Below, piece by piece: positions 56,401 to 64,000 of a stretch of DNA of 64,000 nt. Numbering within the stretch: position 1 is the stretch's first letter; every line of letters begins with the position of its first letter. The translations under genes were made by a program, and so were the position numbers. The notes below the pieces were generated by a model, which ran no database searches, was not told the origin of the DNA, and saw only the letters and a list, made by a program, of their open reading frames with translations. The stretch is from Mycobacterium sp. IS-1742 (GTDB taxonomy: Bacteria > Actinomycetota > Actinomycetes > Mycobacteriales > Mycobacteriaceae): contig NZ_LQIV01000010.1 of NCBI RefSeq assembly GCF_001500125.1, forward strand, positions 1 through 64,000. Direction: 5' to 3'.

Positions 56401-56743
56401 TCTGCTGGTCGGTCTCCCGCCGGTCCCTGCTCAGTCCGGCGTCGGCATCGGCGCCGGTCTCCAGCACGAGTTCATAGAGGTGCCAAGGGGTTCCGTCGGT
56501 GCGAGTCCTGGTGGTGGTGTGTTCGTGGAGGACCTCGAGATCCATGCTCTGCAACGCCGGCACCATGCGCCGCAGGGGCACGGACTGCGCGGCGCCGAGC
56601 ACGAAGCGCAACCGGCCCCGCTCGCCGGTGCGCCCGATCGCCACCGCGATGTCGTCACCGCGCAACCCCTCGACCCCGGCGGGATCCAGCAGATCCACCG
56701 CCGGGACGGTCGGATCGTCGGCACGGTCGTTGGGCGCGTCCAC
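53456..56743 (-). CDS. gdh: Large NAD-glutamate dehydrogenase, short N-terminus
   Basis: This 1095-residue enzyme deaminates glutamate to 2-oxoglutarate. It aligns with the C-terminal two thirds of the ~1600-residue L_180 class: [20 protein letters not shown] (~residues 320-340), [30 protein letters not shown] (~480) and [14 protein letters not shown] (~590) are typical, but the N-terminal ~500 residues of that class are absent, giving a ~120-kDa form. GTG 56743 was preferred because AGAGGA lies eight bases upstream; ATG 56830 would add 29 residues and lacks a ribosome site. Three dyads lie upstream. Confidence 0.82.
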   Translation of the reverse strand: [1095 protein letters not shown]

Positions 56744-56865
56744 GGATCGGTCCTCTCGGTCGTGCTGTCGCGCCACGAATCCGATTCGCCTCGTGCGGAA
56801 TTGGTCGAATCCGGGTAGCGGCGCTGCCATCCGACCACGAGTCTGTCGTGGGGTCGACCCGTTGT

Positions 56866-56886
56866 TCGGTGACAGTCAGTCACCGA
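56866..56886. promoter_or_regulatory. Perfect inverted repeat upstream of the glutamate dehydrogenase
   Basis: TCGGTGAC and GTCACCGA are perfect arms around 5 bp, 123 bp before the GTG of the dehydrogenase. It could be an operator or part of a terminator array. Confidence 0.5.
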
Positions 56887-56900
56887 TCGCCACGGACTGC

Positions 56901-56913
56901 TTACAGTCTGTAA
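56901..56913. promoter_or_regulatory. Perfect palindrome TTACAG-T-CTGTAA
   Basis: A 13-bp symmetric site lies between the dehydrogenase and the folD operon. It is AT-rich and operator-like, and lies next to the hairpin at 56923-56979. Confidence 0.5.
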
Positions 56914-56922
56914 AGGGCCCGC

Positions 56923-56979
56923 CGAACGTGAGGTTGTGCGCGAAGATCCGGCCGATCGTCGAGCACAAGCTCACGTTCG
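56923..56979 (-). terminator. 17-bp hairpin after the folD-DUF3017 operon
   Basis: Arms 56923-56939 and 56963-56979 pair at 16 of 17 positions around a 23-nt loop. On the minus strand it starts 8 nt after the DUF3017 stop, as expected for a terminator. Confidence 0.65.
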
Positions 56980-56987
56980 ACGCAGAG

Positions 56988-57281
56988 CTAGCTGGTGCCC
57001 AGTGGGTCGATCGTCCACGCGACGTAGAACATGGTCGCGCTGACCGTCGCCGTCGTGACGACGTCGACTGCCTTGCTGCGCACCGCGAGAAGCCCGGCCC
57101 GCTCGTCGGTCAACGAGATGCGAAGCGCCGCTGCCACTCCCACACCCACCGCGAGGACCAGCGCACCGCGGCGCCAGTAACCGGCGACCACGAGGCCGAA
57201 CGCCGCCACGACGATCAGGCCGACCGCAAGGATCGGCCACTGTCCCGCGAACACCTTGCGGGCGAATTCTCTCGCGGTCAC
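56988..57281 (-). CDS. DUF3017 small membrane protein
   Basis: This 97-residue protein has three transmembrane helices ([20 protein letters not shown], then [18 protein letters not shown], then [16 protein letters not shown]). It belongs to the DUF3017 family found beside folD in actinobacteria and matches Rv3355c. The GTG start overlaps the folD stop by four bases, so translation is coupled. Function unknown. Confidence 0.85.
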   Translation of the reverse strand: MTAREFARKVFAGQWPILAVGLIVVAAFGLVVAGYWRRGALVLAVGVGVAAALRISLTDERAGLLAVRSKAVDVVTTATVSATMFYVAWTIDPLGTS

Positions 57282-58135
57282 GCGTGCGCGAGCGCCTCGG
57301 CGCGTTCGACGACGTTGGTCAGCAGGAACGCCCGGGTCAGCGGACCTACCCCACCGGGGTTGGGCGAGACGTGCCCGGCGACGTCCCACACGTCCGGGGC
57401 GACGTCGCCGACGAGCTTGCCGTTGTCGTCGCGGCTGACCCCGACGTCGATCACCGCCGCCCCCGGCCGGACCATCTCCGCGGTCACCATGTGCGGCACC
57501 CCGGCGGCGGCGACGATGATGTCGGCCTCGCGGGTGAACTGCGGCAGGTGCCGGGTCGCCGTGTGGCACAGGGTGACCGTGGCGTTCTCCGACCGGCGCG
57601 TCAGCAGCAGCCCGAGGGGCCGTCCGACCGTCACGCCGCGGCCGATCACCACGACGTGCGCGCCGGCGATCTCGACTTCGTACCGGCGCAGCAGGTGCAC
57701 GATCCCGCGCGGCGTGCACGGCAGCGGTGCGGGCTCGTTGAGCACCAGCCGGCCCAGATTGGTCGGGTGCAGACCGTCGGCGTCCTTGCCCGGGTCGATG
57801 CGCTCCAGCGCGGCGTTCTCGTCCAGATGCTTGGGCAGCGGCAGCTGCACGATGTAGCCGGTGCATTCGGGGTTGGCGTTGAGCTCGTCGATCGTCGCGT
57901 CGAGTTCGGCCTGTCCGATGTCGGCGGGCAGGTCGCGGCGGATCGAGTTGATGCCGACCTTCGCGCAGTCGGAGTGCTTACCGCGCACGTAGGCCTGGGA
58001 ACCGGGGTCGTCGCCGACCAGGACCGTCCCCAGCCCCGGTGTGCGCCCCTGTTCGGTGAGCGCCGCCACCCGTTCCTTGAGGTCGACGAAGATCTCGTCC
58101 CGCGTGGCTTTCCCATCGAGCGTTATCGCACCCAC
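57278..58135 (-). CDS. folD: Methylenetetrahydrofolate dehydrogenase/cyclohydrolase
   Basis: This 285-residue bifunctional enzyme interconverts 5,10-methylene- and 10-formyl-tetrahydrofolate with [25 protein letters not shown] (~residues 31-51, in two parts) ends in the catalytic Lys region, [14 protein letters not shown] (~92-105) is the substrate loop, [19 protein letters not shown] (~158-176) is the NADP site (the usual SxxVGxP is GVTVGRP) and [16 protein letters not shown] is the C-terminal motif. GTG 58135 gives the family's normal length. Matches Rv3356c. Confidence 0.95.
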   Translation of the reverse strand: MGAITLDGKATRDEIFVDLKERVAALTEQGRTPGLGTVLVGDDPGSQAYVRGKHSDCAKVGINSIRRDLPADIGQAELDATIDELNANPECTGYIVQLPLPKHLDENAALERIDPGKDADGLHPTNLGRLVLNEPAPLPCTPRGIVHLLRRYEVEIAGAHVVVIGRGVTVGRPLGLLLTRRSENATVTLCHTATRHLPQFTREADIIVAAAGVPHMVTAEMVRPGAAVIDVGVSRDDNGKLVGDVAPDVWDVAGHVSPNPGGVGPLTRAFLLTNVVERAEALAHA

Positions 58136-58174
58136 GGCAGCCAGTTTGTCATGCGATTGTGGCAGGCTGCCGGT

Positions 58175-59380
58175 ATGGACACCCAGCCCGATGTGTTCAC
58201 CCCGGCCAAGCTCGGCCCGGTGACCCTGCGCAACCGCATCATCAAGGCCGCCACGTTCGAGGCGTCGACACCCAACGCGCTGGTCACCGACGACCTGATC
58301 CACTACCACCGGCTGCCCGCGGCCGGCGGCGTCGGCATGACCACGGTCGCCTACTGCGCGGTGGCTCCCGGCGGGCGCACCGACGGATGGCAGATCTGGA
58401 TGCGCCCCGAGGCGATTCCCGGACTGCGCCGCCTCACCGACGCGGTCCATGCGGAGGGCGCGGCGATCAGCGCGCAGATCGGGCACGCCGGCCCGGTCGC
58501 CAACTCGCGCACCAACAAGGCCAAGGCGCTGGCGCCGGTGCGGTTCTTCAATCCGCTGTCGATGCGCTTCGCCAAGAAGGCCACGCGGCAGGACATCGCC
58601 GACGTCACCGCCGCGCACGCCAACGCCGCTCGCCTGGCGATCGACTCCGGATTCGACGCCGTCGAGGTGCATCTCGGCCACAACTACCTGGCGAGCTCGT
58701 TCCTGAGCCCGCTGATCAACAAGCGCAGGGACGAGTACGGCGGATCGCTGGAGAACCGGGCCAAGGTGGCGCGCGGTGTGGTGCGGGCCGTGCGGGACGC
58801 GGTCGGCAACCAGATCGCGGTCACCGCGAAACTCAACATGACCGACGGTGTGCGTGCCGGGATCCCGCTCGAGGAATCATTGCAGACCGCCAAGTGGCTC
58901 GAGGAGGACGGCGGCCTCGACGCCCTGGAGCTCACCGCGGGCAGCTCGCTGGTCAACCCGCTCTACCTCTTCCACGGCGACGCCCCGGTCAAGGAGTTCG
59001 CGAGCGCGTTCAAGCCGCCGCTGAGCTGGGGCATCCGGATGACCGGCAAGAAGTTCTTCCGCGAGTACCCGTACCGCGAGGCGTTCCTGCTGGACAAGGC
59101 CAGGAAGTTCCGCGCCGAGCTCACGATGCCGTTGATCCTGTTGGGCGGCATCACCAATCGCGAGACCATGGACCTGGCGATGGCCGAGGGGTTCGAGTTC
59201 GTCGCGATGGGCCGCGCCCTGCTCGCCGAACCCGACCTGATCAACCGGATCAAGGCCGAATCGACCCCCGGCTCGGTTCGCTCGGCGTGCACCCACTGCA
59301 ACAAGTGCATGGCGACCATCTACAGCCACACCCACTGTGTGGTGACCGGCGCCCCCGATTCGCTGCCCGTGCTGGGCTGA
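58175..59380 (+). CDS. Old yellow enzyme-family NADH:flavin oxidoreductase
   Basis: This 401-residue FMN protein has the OYE TIM barrel: [14 protein letters not shown] at the N-terminus, [12 protein letters not shown] (~residues 106-117), [20 protein letters not shown] (~165-184, with the substrate-binding His), [14 protein letters not shown], and [20 protein letters not shown] near 330 (phosphate site). A C-terminal Cys cluster, [17 protein letters not shown], resembles the Fe-S site of dienoyl-CoA reductase relatives, though the following NAD domain is missing. Matches Rv3359. Physiological substrate unknown. Confidence 0.85.
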   Translation: MDTQPDVFTPAKLGPVTLRNRIIKAATFEASTPNALVTDDLIHYHRLPAAGGVGMTTVAYCAVAPGGRTDGWQIWMRPEAIPGLRRLTDAVHAEGAAISAQIGHAGPVANSRTNKAKALAPVRFFNPLSMRFAKKATRQDIADVTAAHANAARLAIDSGFDAVEVHLGHNYLASSFLSPLINKRRDEYGGSLENRAKVARGVVRAVRDAVGNQIAVTAKLNMTDGVRAGIPLEESLQTAKWLEEDGGLDALELTAGSSLVNPLYLFHGDAPVKEFASAFKPPLSWGIRMTGKKFFREYPYREAFLLDKARKFRAELTMPLILLGGITNRETMDLAMAEGFEFVAMGRALLAEPDLINRIKAESTPGSVRSACTHCNKCMATIYSHTHCVVTGAPDSLPVLG

Positions 59381-59385
59381 ACCCC

Positions 59386-60285
59386 GTGGAGGCGGCCAGC
59401 GACGCCATGGTCACCTACCGCTACGTGCGGGTGGGCCTGGTCGCGCTGGTCGTCTTCCTGCTGGTCTCCGTCGGCCTCACCTGGCAGCAGACCTGCCTGC
59501 AGAGTTCGATCAGCGCGTTCTTCTACACCCGCACGCACGCGGTGTTCGTCGCCGCGCTGTGCGCCGCGGGCATCTGCCTCATCGCCTATCAGGGCAGCCG
59601 GCTCGGCGAGGACGCGCTGCTGAACTTCTCCGGCTTCCTGGCGTTCGTCGTCGCGTTGATCCCGACCGACGCCGAGGGCCTGTGCCGGCCGTGGCTGCCG
59701 ACCGAGGCCGATCCGTTCGGCGCGGTGGCCAACAACATCGTCGCGCTGTTCACCGCCGCGGCCACCGGGTGCGCCCTGTACCTGGCGTTGCAGCGGTGGC
59801 GTGCGCCGCAGCCGGTGCCCACCGCCGAACCCGACGAGTGCGCGTCGGCCGCCTCGGTGTGGAAGCGCATCGCCGCGGTGCTGCTGCGCGTCGAGCCGTG
59901 GCTGCCCAAGGCGCTGTTCGCGATCGTCGTCGCCGGTGCGCTGCTGTCGTTGTGGGACTGGTTCCTCGACCGGGCCCACATCATCGCCGCGGTCGCCTTC
60001 TTCCTCGGCATCGTGCTGGTGGCCGTCTACCACGCCTGCTACGCCCGCGCCGCCAGCCGGCACCGGCGGGCCCGCTTCTACGCCGCGCTCGCGACATCGA
60101 TGCTGGCGACCGTCGTGCTCGCGGTGGTGTTCCTGCTGGCCGATGTGAGGTTCGGCGTGTTCATCGTCGAGTTCGCCCTGATCGTGGAGTTCGCCGTGTT
60201 CTGGGGCGTGCAGACGTGGGATGTGTGGGACGCCGGCGACCGCTACCCGGCTGCCGCGGTGCCCAGCCTCGCCGACGCGAGCTGA
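59386..60285 (+). CDS. Integral membrane protein, DUF998-like
   Basis: This 299-residue protein has about seven to eight transmembrane segments, beginning YVRVGLVALVVFLLVSVGLTW. An acidic/polar cytoplasmic loop (~residues 140-165) splits it into two halves. The first external loop has QQTCLQSSISAFFYTRTHAVF and LIPTDAEGLCRPWLPTE, resembling DUF998 proteins. No function is known. GTG 59386, five bases after the previous stop, was chosen; ATG 59407 is an alternative with GGAGG 14 bases upstream. Confidence 0.68.
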   Translation: MEAASDAMVTYRYVRVGLVALVVFLLVSVGLTWQQTCLQSSISAFFYTRTHAVFVAALCAAGICLIAYQGSRLGEDALLNFSGFLAFVVALIPTDAEGLCRPWLPTEADPFGAVANNIVALFTAAATGCALYLALQRWRAPQPVPTAEPDECASAASVWKRIAAVLLRVEPWLPKALFAIVVAGALLSLWDWFLDRAHIIAAVAFFLGIVLVAVYHACYARAASRHRRARFYAALATSMLATVVLAVVFLLADVRFGVFIVEFALIVEFAVFWGVQTWDVWDAGDRYPAAAVPSLADAS

Positions 60286-60314
60286 TCATGAGCCGGCATC
60301 GCCCGCGCTACCTA

Positions 60315-60320
60315 TACAGT
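60315..60320 (+). promoter_or_regulatory. Predicted -10 (TACAGT), FHA-ABC exporter
   Basis: TACAGT starts 14 nt before ATG 60329. Confidence 0.45.
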
Positions 60321-60328
60321 TGGTCCCG

Positions 60329-62941
60329 ATGAGCCGACCGTCCCCACCTGCGCTGACCGTTCGGTACGAAGGATCCACCCGCACATTCGCCCCTGGCAAC
60401 GACGTTGTCATCGGCCGTGATCTGCGGGCCGACGTCCGTATCGCCCACCCCTTGATCTCGCGCGCGCACCTGGTGCTGCGATTCGACCAGGGCCGGTGGG
60501 TGGCCATCGACAACGGCAGCCTCAACGGCATGTTCGTCAACGGCAGGCGCGTGCCCGCCGTCGACATCCGCGACGGGCAGAGCCTCAACATCGGCAACCC
60601 CGACGGCCCGCAGCTGACGTTCGAGGTCGGCCGCCACCAGGGTTCGGCGGGACGGCCACCGCAGACCACCGCGGTCCCCGTGGCGCGGGCCGCCACCGGG
60701 GGCTGGACACCATCGGCGCCCCCGCCACCCCCGGCGCCTCCGATGTCGCGGCCGCAGCCGCGCTATCCGACAGGGGCGCAGCCGCACTATCCGTCCGGGC
60801 CGCAGCCACACCATCCGTCCGGCCCGCAGCCGCGCACGCGCCCACCGGCCCCCGGCGCCGCCATGTCGCCGCCGTTGTCGCCGCCGTTGTCGGAGCACGC
60901 CGCGCTCGAACCCGTCACCCGGATGGGCCCGACGGCCGCCCCGCGGTCCGGTGACGCCGGCAACCTCGCGACCAGCATGCTCAAGATCCTGCGGCCCGGC
61001 CGGGCGCCGGAGGCACCCGCCGGAGCGATCAAGATCGGCCGCGCGAGCGACAACGACATCGTCATCCCCGACGTGCTGGCCTCCCGCCATCACGCCTCGC
61101 TGGTTCCCGCGGCCGGCGGCACCGAGATCATCGACGCCCGCAGCATCAACGGCACCTTCGTCAACGGCGCCCGGGTGGAGTCAGCGCTGCTGCGCGACGG
61201 CGACGTGGTCACCATCGGCAACATCGACCTGGTCTTCAGCGGCGGCACGCTGGCCCGGCGGACGGAGACCGCCGCCGCCACCGCCACCGGCGGCCTCGAC
61301 GCGCGCGCCGTCACGTGGACGATCGAGAACAACAAGACGCTGCTGGACAACATCTCGCTGACCGCCCGCCCCGGCACGCTGACCGCGGTCATCGGGCCGT
61401 CCGGCGCAGGCAAGTCGACGTTCGCGCGCCTGGTCGCCGGATACACCCATCCCACCGCCGGGTCGGTGACGTTCGAGGGTCACAACATCCACGCGGAGTA
61501 CGCCTCACTGCGTTCCCGGATCGGGATGGTGCCCCAGGACGACGTCGTCCACGGTCAGCTCACCGTCAAACAGGCGCTGATGTACGCGGCCGAACTGCGG
61601 CTGCCGCCGGACACCACCAAAGAGGACCGCGAACAGGTCGTCATGCAGGTCCTCGAGGAACTCGAGATGACCAAGCACCTCGAGACCCGCGTGGACAAAC
61701 TGTCCGGCGGCCAGCGCAAGCGCGCCTCAGTGGCCCTGGAACTGCTGACCGGCCCGTCACTGCTGATCCTCGACGAACCGACCTCCGGGCTCGACCCCGC
61801 CCTGGACCGCCAGGTCATGACCATGCTGCGGCAACTGGCCGACGCGGGCCGCGTCGTGCTGGTGGTCACCCACTCGCTGACCTATCTGGACGTCTGCGAC
61901 CAGGTGCTGCTGCTGGCGCCGGGCGGCAAGACCGCGTTCTGCGGTCCGCCCAGCGAGATCGGCCGGTCGATGGGGACGACGAACTGGGCCGACATCTTCA
62001 GCTCGGTGGCCAGCGATCCGGAGGGTGCCAACCAGCGGTTCCTCGCGCTCAACGGCCCGCCACCGGACCAGCTGGCGACCGAGGACGAACCCAGCAACCT
62101 CGGCGAACCCTCGAAGACAAGCCTGCGGCGGCAGTTCTCGACGATCGCGCGGCGCCAGATGCGCCTGATCGTCTCCGACCGCGGCTACTTCGTCTTCCTG
62201 GCCCTGCTGCCGTTCATCATGGGTGTGCTGTCGCTGTCGGTGCCCGGCACCGTCGGCTTCGGGGTGCCCGACCCGATGGGCGACGCCCCGAACGAACCCG
62301 GCCAGATCCTGGTGCTGCTCAACGTCGGCGCGATCTTCATGGGCACCGCGCTGACGGTCCGCGACCTCATCGGCGAGCGTGCGATCTTCCGGCGCGAACA
62401 GGCCGTCGGCCTGTCCACCACGGCGTACCTGCTGGCCAAGGTGTGCATCTACGCGGTGTTCGCGATCCTGCAGTCCACCATCGTCACGGCGATCACCATC
62501 GCGGGCAAGGGCGCACCCACCCAGGGGGCGCTGACGTTCCTGAGCCCGACCGCCGAGCTGTTCGTCGTGATGGCCGCCACGACGGTGACCGCGGCGATGG
62601 TCGGTCTGGCGCTGTCGGCGCTGGCGAAGTCTAACGAGCAGATCATGCCGCTCCTGGTCGTCGCGGTGATGAGCCAGTTGGTGTTCTCCGGCGGCATGAT
62701 CCCGGTGACCGACCGGCTGGTGCTCGACCAGCTGTCCTGGATCACGCCTGCCCGCTGGGGATTCGCCGCGTCGGCATCCGCCGTGGACCTGATCAAGCTG
62801 GTCCCCGGTCCGCTGACGCCGAAGGATGCGCACTGGGAGCACACCGGATCGGCGTGGTGGTTCGACATGGGCATGCTCGCCCTGCTGAGCGTCGCGTACG
62901 TCGGGTTCGTTCGCTGGAAGATCCGGCTCAAGAGCGCTTGA
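60329..62941 (+). CDS. FHA-domain ABC exporter, Rv1747-like
   Basis: This 870-residue half-transporter has two FHA phosphothreonine-binding domains: VIGRDLRADVRIAHPLISRAH (~residues 27-47) and IKIGRASDNDIVIPDVLASRHH (~232-253), joined by a Pro-rich linker. The ABC ATPase has Walker A GPSGAGKS (~355), signature LSGGQRKR and Walker B LLILDEPTSGLDP. An ABC2-type domain with six transmembrane helices follows. In Rv1747 the linker is phosphorylated by PknF and the FHA domains bind it; the protein exports cell-wall glycolipids. The same layout implies serine/threonine-kinase control here. Confidence 0.92.
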   Translation: MSRPSPPALTVRYEGSTRTFAPGNDVVIGRDLRADVRIAHPLISRAHLVLRFDQGRWVAIDNGSLNGMFVNGRRVPAVDIRDGQSLNIGNPDGPQLTFEVGRHQGSAGRPPQTTAVPVARAATGGWTPSAPPPPPAPPMSRPQPRYPTGAQPHYPSGPQPHHPSGPQPRTRPPAPGAAMSPPLSPPLSEHAALEPVTRMGPTAAPRSGDAGNLATSMLKILRPGRAPEAPAGAIKIGRASDNDIVIPDVLASRHHASLVPAAGGTEIIDARSINGTFVNGARVESALLRDGDVVTIGNIDLVFSGGTLARRTETAAATATGGLDARAVTWTIENNKTLLDNISLTARPGTLTAVIGPSGAGKSTFARLVAGYTHPTAGSVTFEGHNIHAEYASLRSRIGMVPQDDVVHGQLTVKQALMYAAELRLPPDTTKEDREQVVMQVLEELEMTKHLETRVDKLSGGQRKRASVALELLTGPSLLILDEPTSGLDPALDRQVMTMLRQLADAGRVVLVVTHSLTYLDVCDQVLLLAPGGKTAFCGPPSEIGRSMGTTNWADIFSSVASDPEGANQRFLALNGPPPDQLATEDEPSNLGEPSKTSLRRQFSTIARRQMRLIVSDRGYFVFLALLPFIMGVLSLSVPGTVGFGVPDPMGDAPNEPGQILVLLNVGAIFMGTALTVRDLIGERAIFRREQAVGLSTTAYLLAKVCIYAVFAILQSTIVTAITIAGKGAPTQGALTFLSPTAELFVVMAATTVTAAMVGLALSALAKSNEQIMPLLVVAVMSQLVFSGGMIPVTDRLVLDQLSWITPARWGFAASASAVDLIKLVPGPLTPKDAHWEHTGSAWWFDMGMLALLSVAYVGFVRWKIRLKSA
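60749..60844 (+). repeat. 24-bp in-frame repeat in the FHA linker
   Basis: Four 24-bp units encode RPQPRYPT, GAQPHYPS, GPQPHHPS and GPQPRTRP in the linker between FHA domains. The Thr and Ser positions are possible kinase sites, and copy number could vary between strains. Confidence 0.7.
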
Positions 62942-63056
62942 TTTCGGATTCAACAAGATTCGGGCAAATTTTCGCGTTCCCGCCATGAGTGTGGTTATGG
63001 TGTGTCCCGTGCGCGGCTGACCTGATGATCGAGCGGCCGCCGTGGAAGGGGGCCGA

Positions 63057-64000
63057 GTGCGGACACACACCGAGTCCCTGGTCCGCCGGGCGTCGTGGGC
63101 CACGCCCGACCTCGCGGAGGCGCACGGTCTCCTGCAGGCCGATTACGGCGCCAGCCTGGTGTTGCGCGAGTCGCGGACCGCGGCCCGCCGGCTCAGTGTC
63201 GAGCGTCGTCAGACCTCCACGTTCGAATGTCACGATGTGCGGTTGCCCGCCACCCTGCAGTTCGACGTCGAGGACTACGGCGGCGTCGTCATCGCGGCGC
63301 TGCAGGCCGGCACGGTGACCGCGAACGGCGACGCCCACGGCGTCTCCTATCGGCGCGGCGACGTGTTCATGTCGAACTTCCCCGGCGCGCGTTACCGGTG
63401 CTACGCCGATCACGCCTGGTCGCACACCGTGACGATCCCGGTTCGGGTGCTGGCGCAAGCCGCGGGCGTCGCACCGTCGTCGCTGCGGTTCATGTCGGGC
63501 AACCCCGTGAACGCCGCCGCCGCCGCGAAGTGGCTGGCCACGCTCGAGGCCGTCGAGGGGTTGCTCGACGATCCGGACACCGCCAATCCGATCGTGCTGG
63601 GCAAGGCCGGCCGCATGCTGGCCGCCCGGGTGCTCGAGGTCTTCCCCGTCACCAGGACACCCGGCACCGAACACCCCGGACGGCTGGTCCCCAACTTCCT
63701 GCGCCGGGCCATCGCCTACATGGAGGACCACGCCGGCGCGGACATCAGCGTGGCCGATATCGCCGCCGCGGTCGAGCTCACCCATGACGGGGTGATCTAC
63801 CTGTTCCGGCGTCACCTCGGAGTGGGTCCGCTGGACCATCTGCGCCGCATCCGCCTCGACCGGGCCCACCGGGACCTGCTCGACGAGGACCCCGAGTCGA
63901 CGTCGGTGTTCTCGATCGCGGCCCGTTGGGGCTTCCCGCACCTGCCGACGTTCGAGGAGCTCTACTGCGGCTCGTACGGACAGAATCCGCAGGAGACGCT
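63057..64000 (+). CDS. AraC-family regulator, cut by window edge
   Basis: At least 314 residues are present; the C-terminus runs off the right edge. The N-terminal half is a cupin-like ligand-binding domain of the AraC-binding-like type (RQTSTFECHDVRLPATLQF, then VSYRRGDVFMSNFPGARYRC). The C-terminal part is a double helix-turn-helix: YMEDHAGADISVADIAAAV, VIYLFRRHLGVGPLDHLRRI and SIAARWGFPHLPTFEELYC. GTG 63057 was chosen for the upstream AAGGGGG. Target genes are not visible in the window. The 115-bp gap before it shows only a possible TATGGT -10 near 62996. Confidence 0.8.
   Translation, partial: MRTHTESLVRRASWATPDLAEAHGLLQADYGASLVLRESRTAARRLSVERRQTSTFECHDVRLPATLQFDVEDYGGVVIAALQAGTVTANGDAHGVSYRRGDVFMSNFPGARYRCYADHAWSHTVTIPVRVLAQAAGVAPSSLRFMSGNPVNAAAAAKWLATLEAVEGLLDDPDTANPIVLGKAGRMLAARVLEVFPVTRTPGTEHPGRLVPNFLRRAIAYMEDHAGADISVADIAAAVELTHDGVIYLFRRHLGVGPLDHLRRIRLDRAHRDLLDEDPESTSVFSIAARWGFPHLPTFEELYCGSYGQNPQET

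Noticed and set aside
62928..63941. Minus-strand frame of 337 codons at the right edge
   Set aside because: It lies opposite the AraC-family gene, which has clear helix-turn-helix motifs and normal codon use.

Overview
The window is high-GC actinobacterial DNA and almost certainly comes from a fast-growing mycobacterium (Mycolicibacterium type). Gene order is collinear, with insertions and losses, with the M. tuberculosis segment running roughly from Rv3300c to Rv3359: pseudouridine synthase, glpD2, lpdA, Rv3304-like, amiA1/amiB1, deoD, pmmB, upp, Rv3311-like, add, deoA, cdd, sdhCDAB, sigJ, Rv3329-like aminotransferase, dacB1, Rv3335c-like, trpS, an isocitrate dehydrogenase, the methionine genes, folD and the Rv3359-like flavoenzyme. 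Rv numbers are from memory. A SAM-IV riboswitch, a mycobacterial hallmark, supports the assignment. About 57 protein genes are called. No tRNA, rRNA, insertion sequence, prophage or CRISPR array was seen.

Layout. Positions 1-9500 hold a secreted-protein fragment cut by the left edge at a 17-nt G run, RNA modification, glycerol-3-phosphate and quinone redox genes, a kinase-like DUF4032 protein, two M20 amidohydrolases and a purine nucleoside phosphorylase. Positions 9439-13405 hold an AbrB-family membrane protein divergent from its probable MarR regulator, then pmmB and upp. Positions 13456-21730 look accessory relative to M. tuberculosis, which carries sapM here: a type VII-like small protein with an NlpC/P60 hydrolase, two tandem cyclase/STAND-ATPase/helical-repeat regulators, and a YbaB-like protein. 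Positions 21741-29591 hold nucleoside salvage (add, deoA, cdd) and the succinate dehydrogenase operon.

Positions 29729-40211 hold an orphan AbiEi/DUF559-like protein, an AhpD-like protein convergent with its probable ECF41 partner sigJ, an arginine deiminase/antiporter pair, an acyltransferase, a DUF732 protein, and an Lrp-controlled amine catabolic set (aldehyde dehydrogenase plus class III aminotransferase). Positions 40257-47701 hold an SMP-30 protein, a D,D-carboxypeptidase, a nitronate monooxygenase, a guanidine-III riboswitch with a Gdx/SugE exporter, a YihY protein, trpS, an exonuclease III and a hydrolase. Positions 47698-53450 hold monomeric isocitrate dehydrogenase and the SAM-IV-controlled metY-metX-methyltransferase operon. 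Positions 53456-64000 hold a short-form large NAD-glutamate dehydrogenase, folD with a DUF3017 gene, an old-yellow-enzyme family protein, a membrane protein, an FHA-ABC exporter resembling Rv1747, and an AraC regulator cut by the right edge.

Regulatory signals recur. Many genes have a TANNNT-type hexamer 12-14 nt before the start codon, the arrangement of leaderless mycobacterial mRNAs, and this decided several starts. Hairpins follow several stop codons. A related ~60-bp hairpin repeat sits 8-11 nt after three different stop codons.
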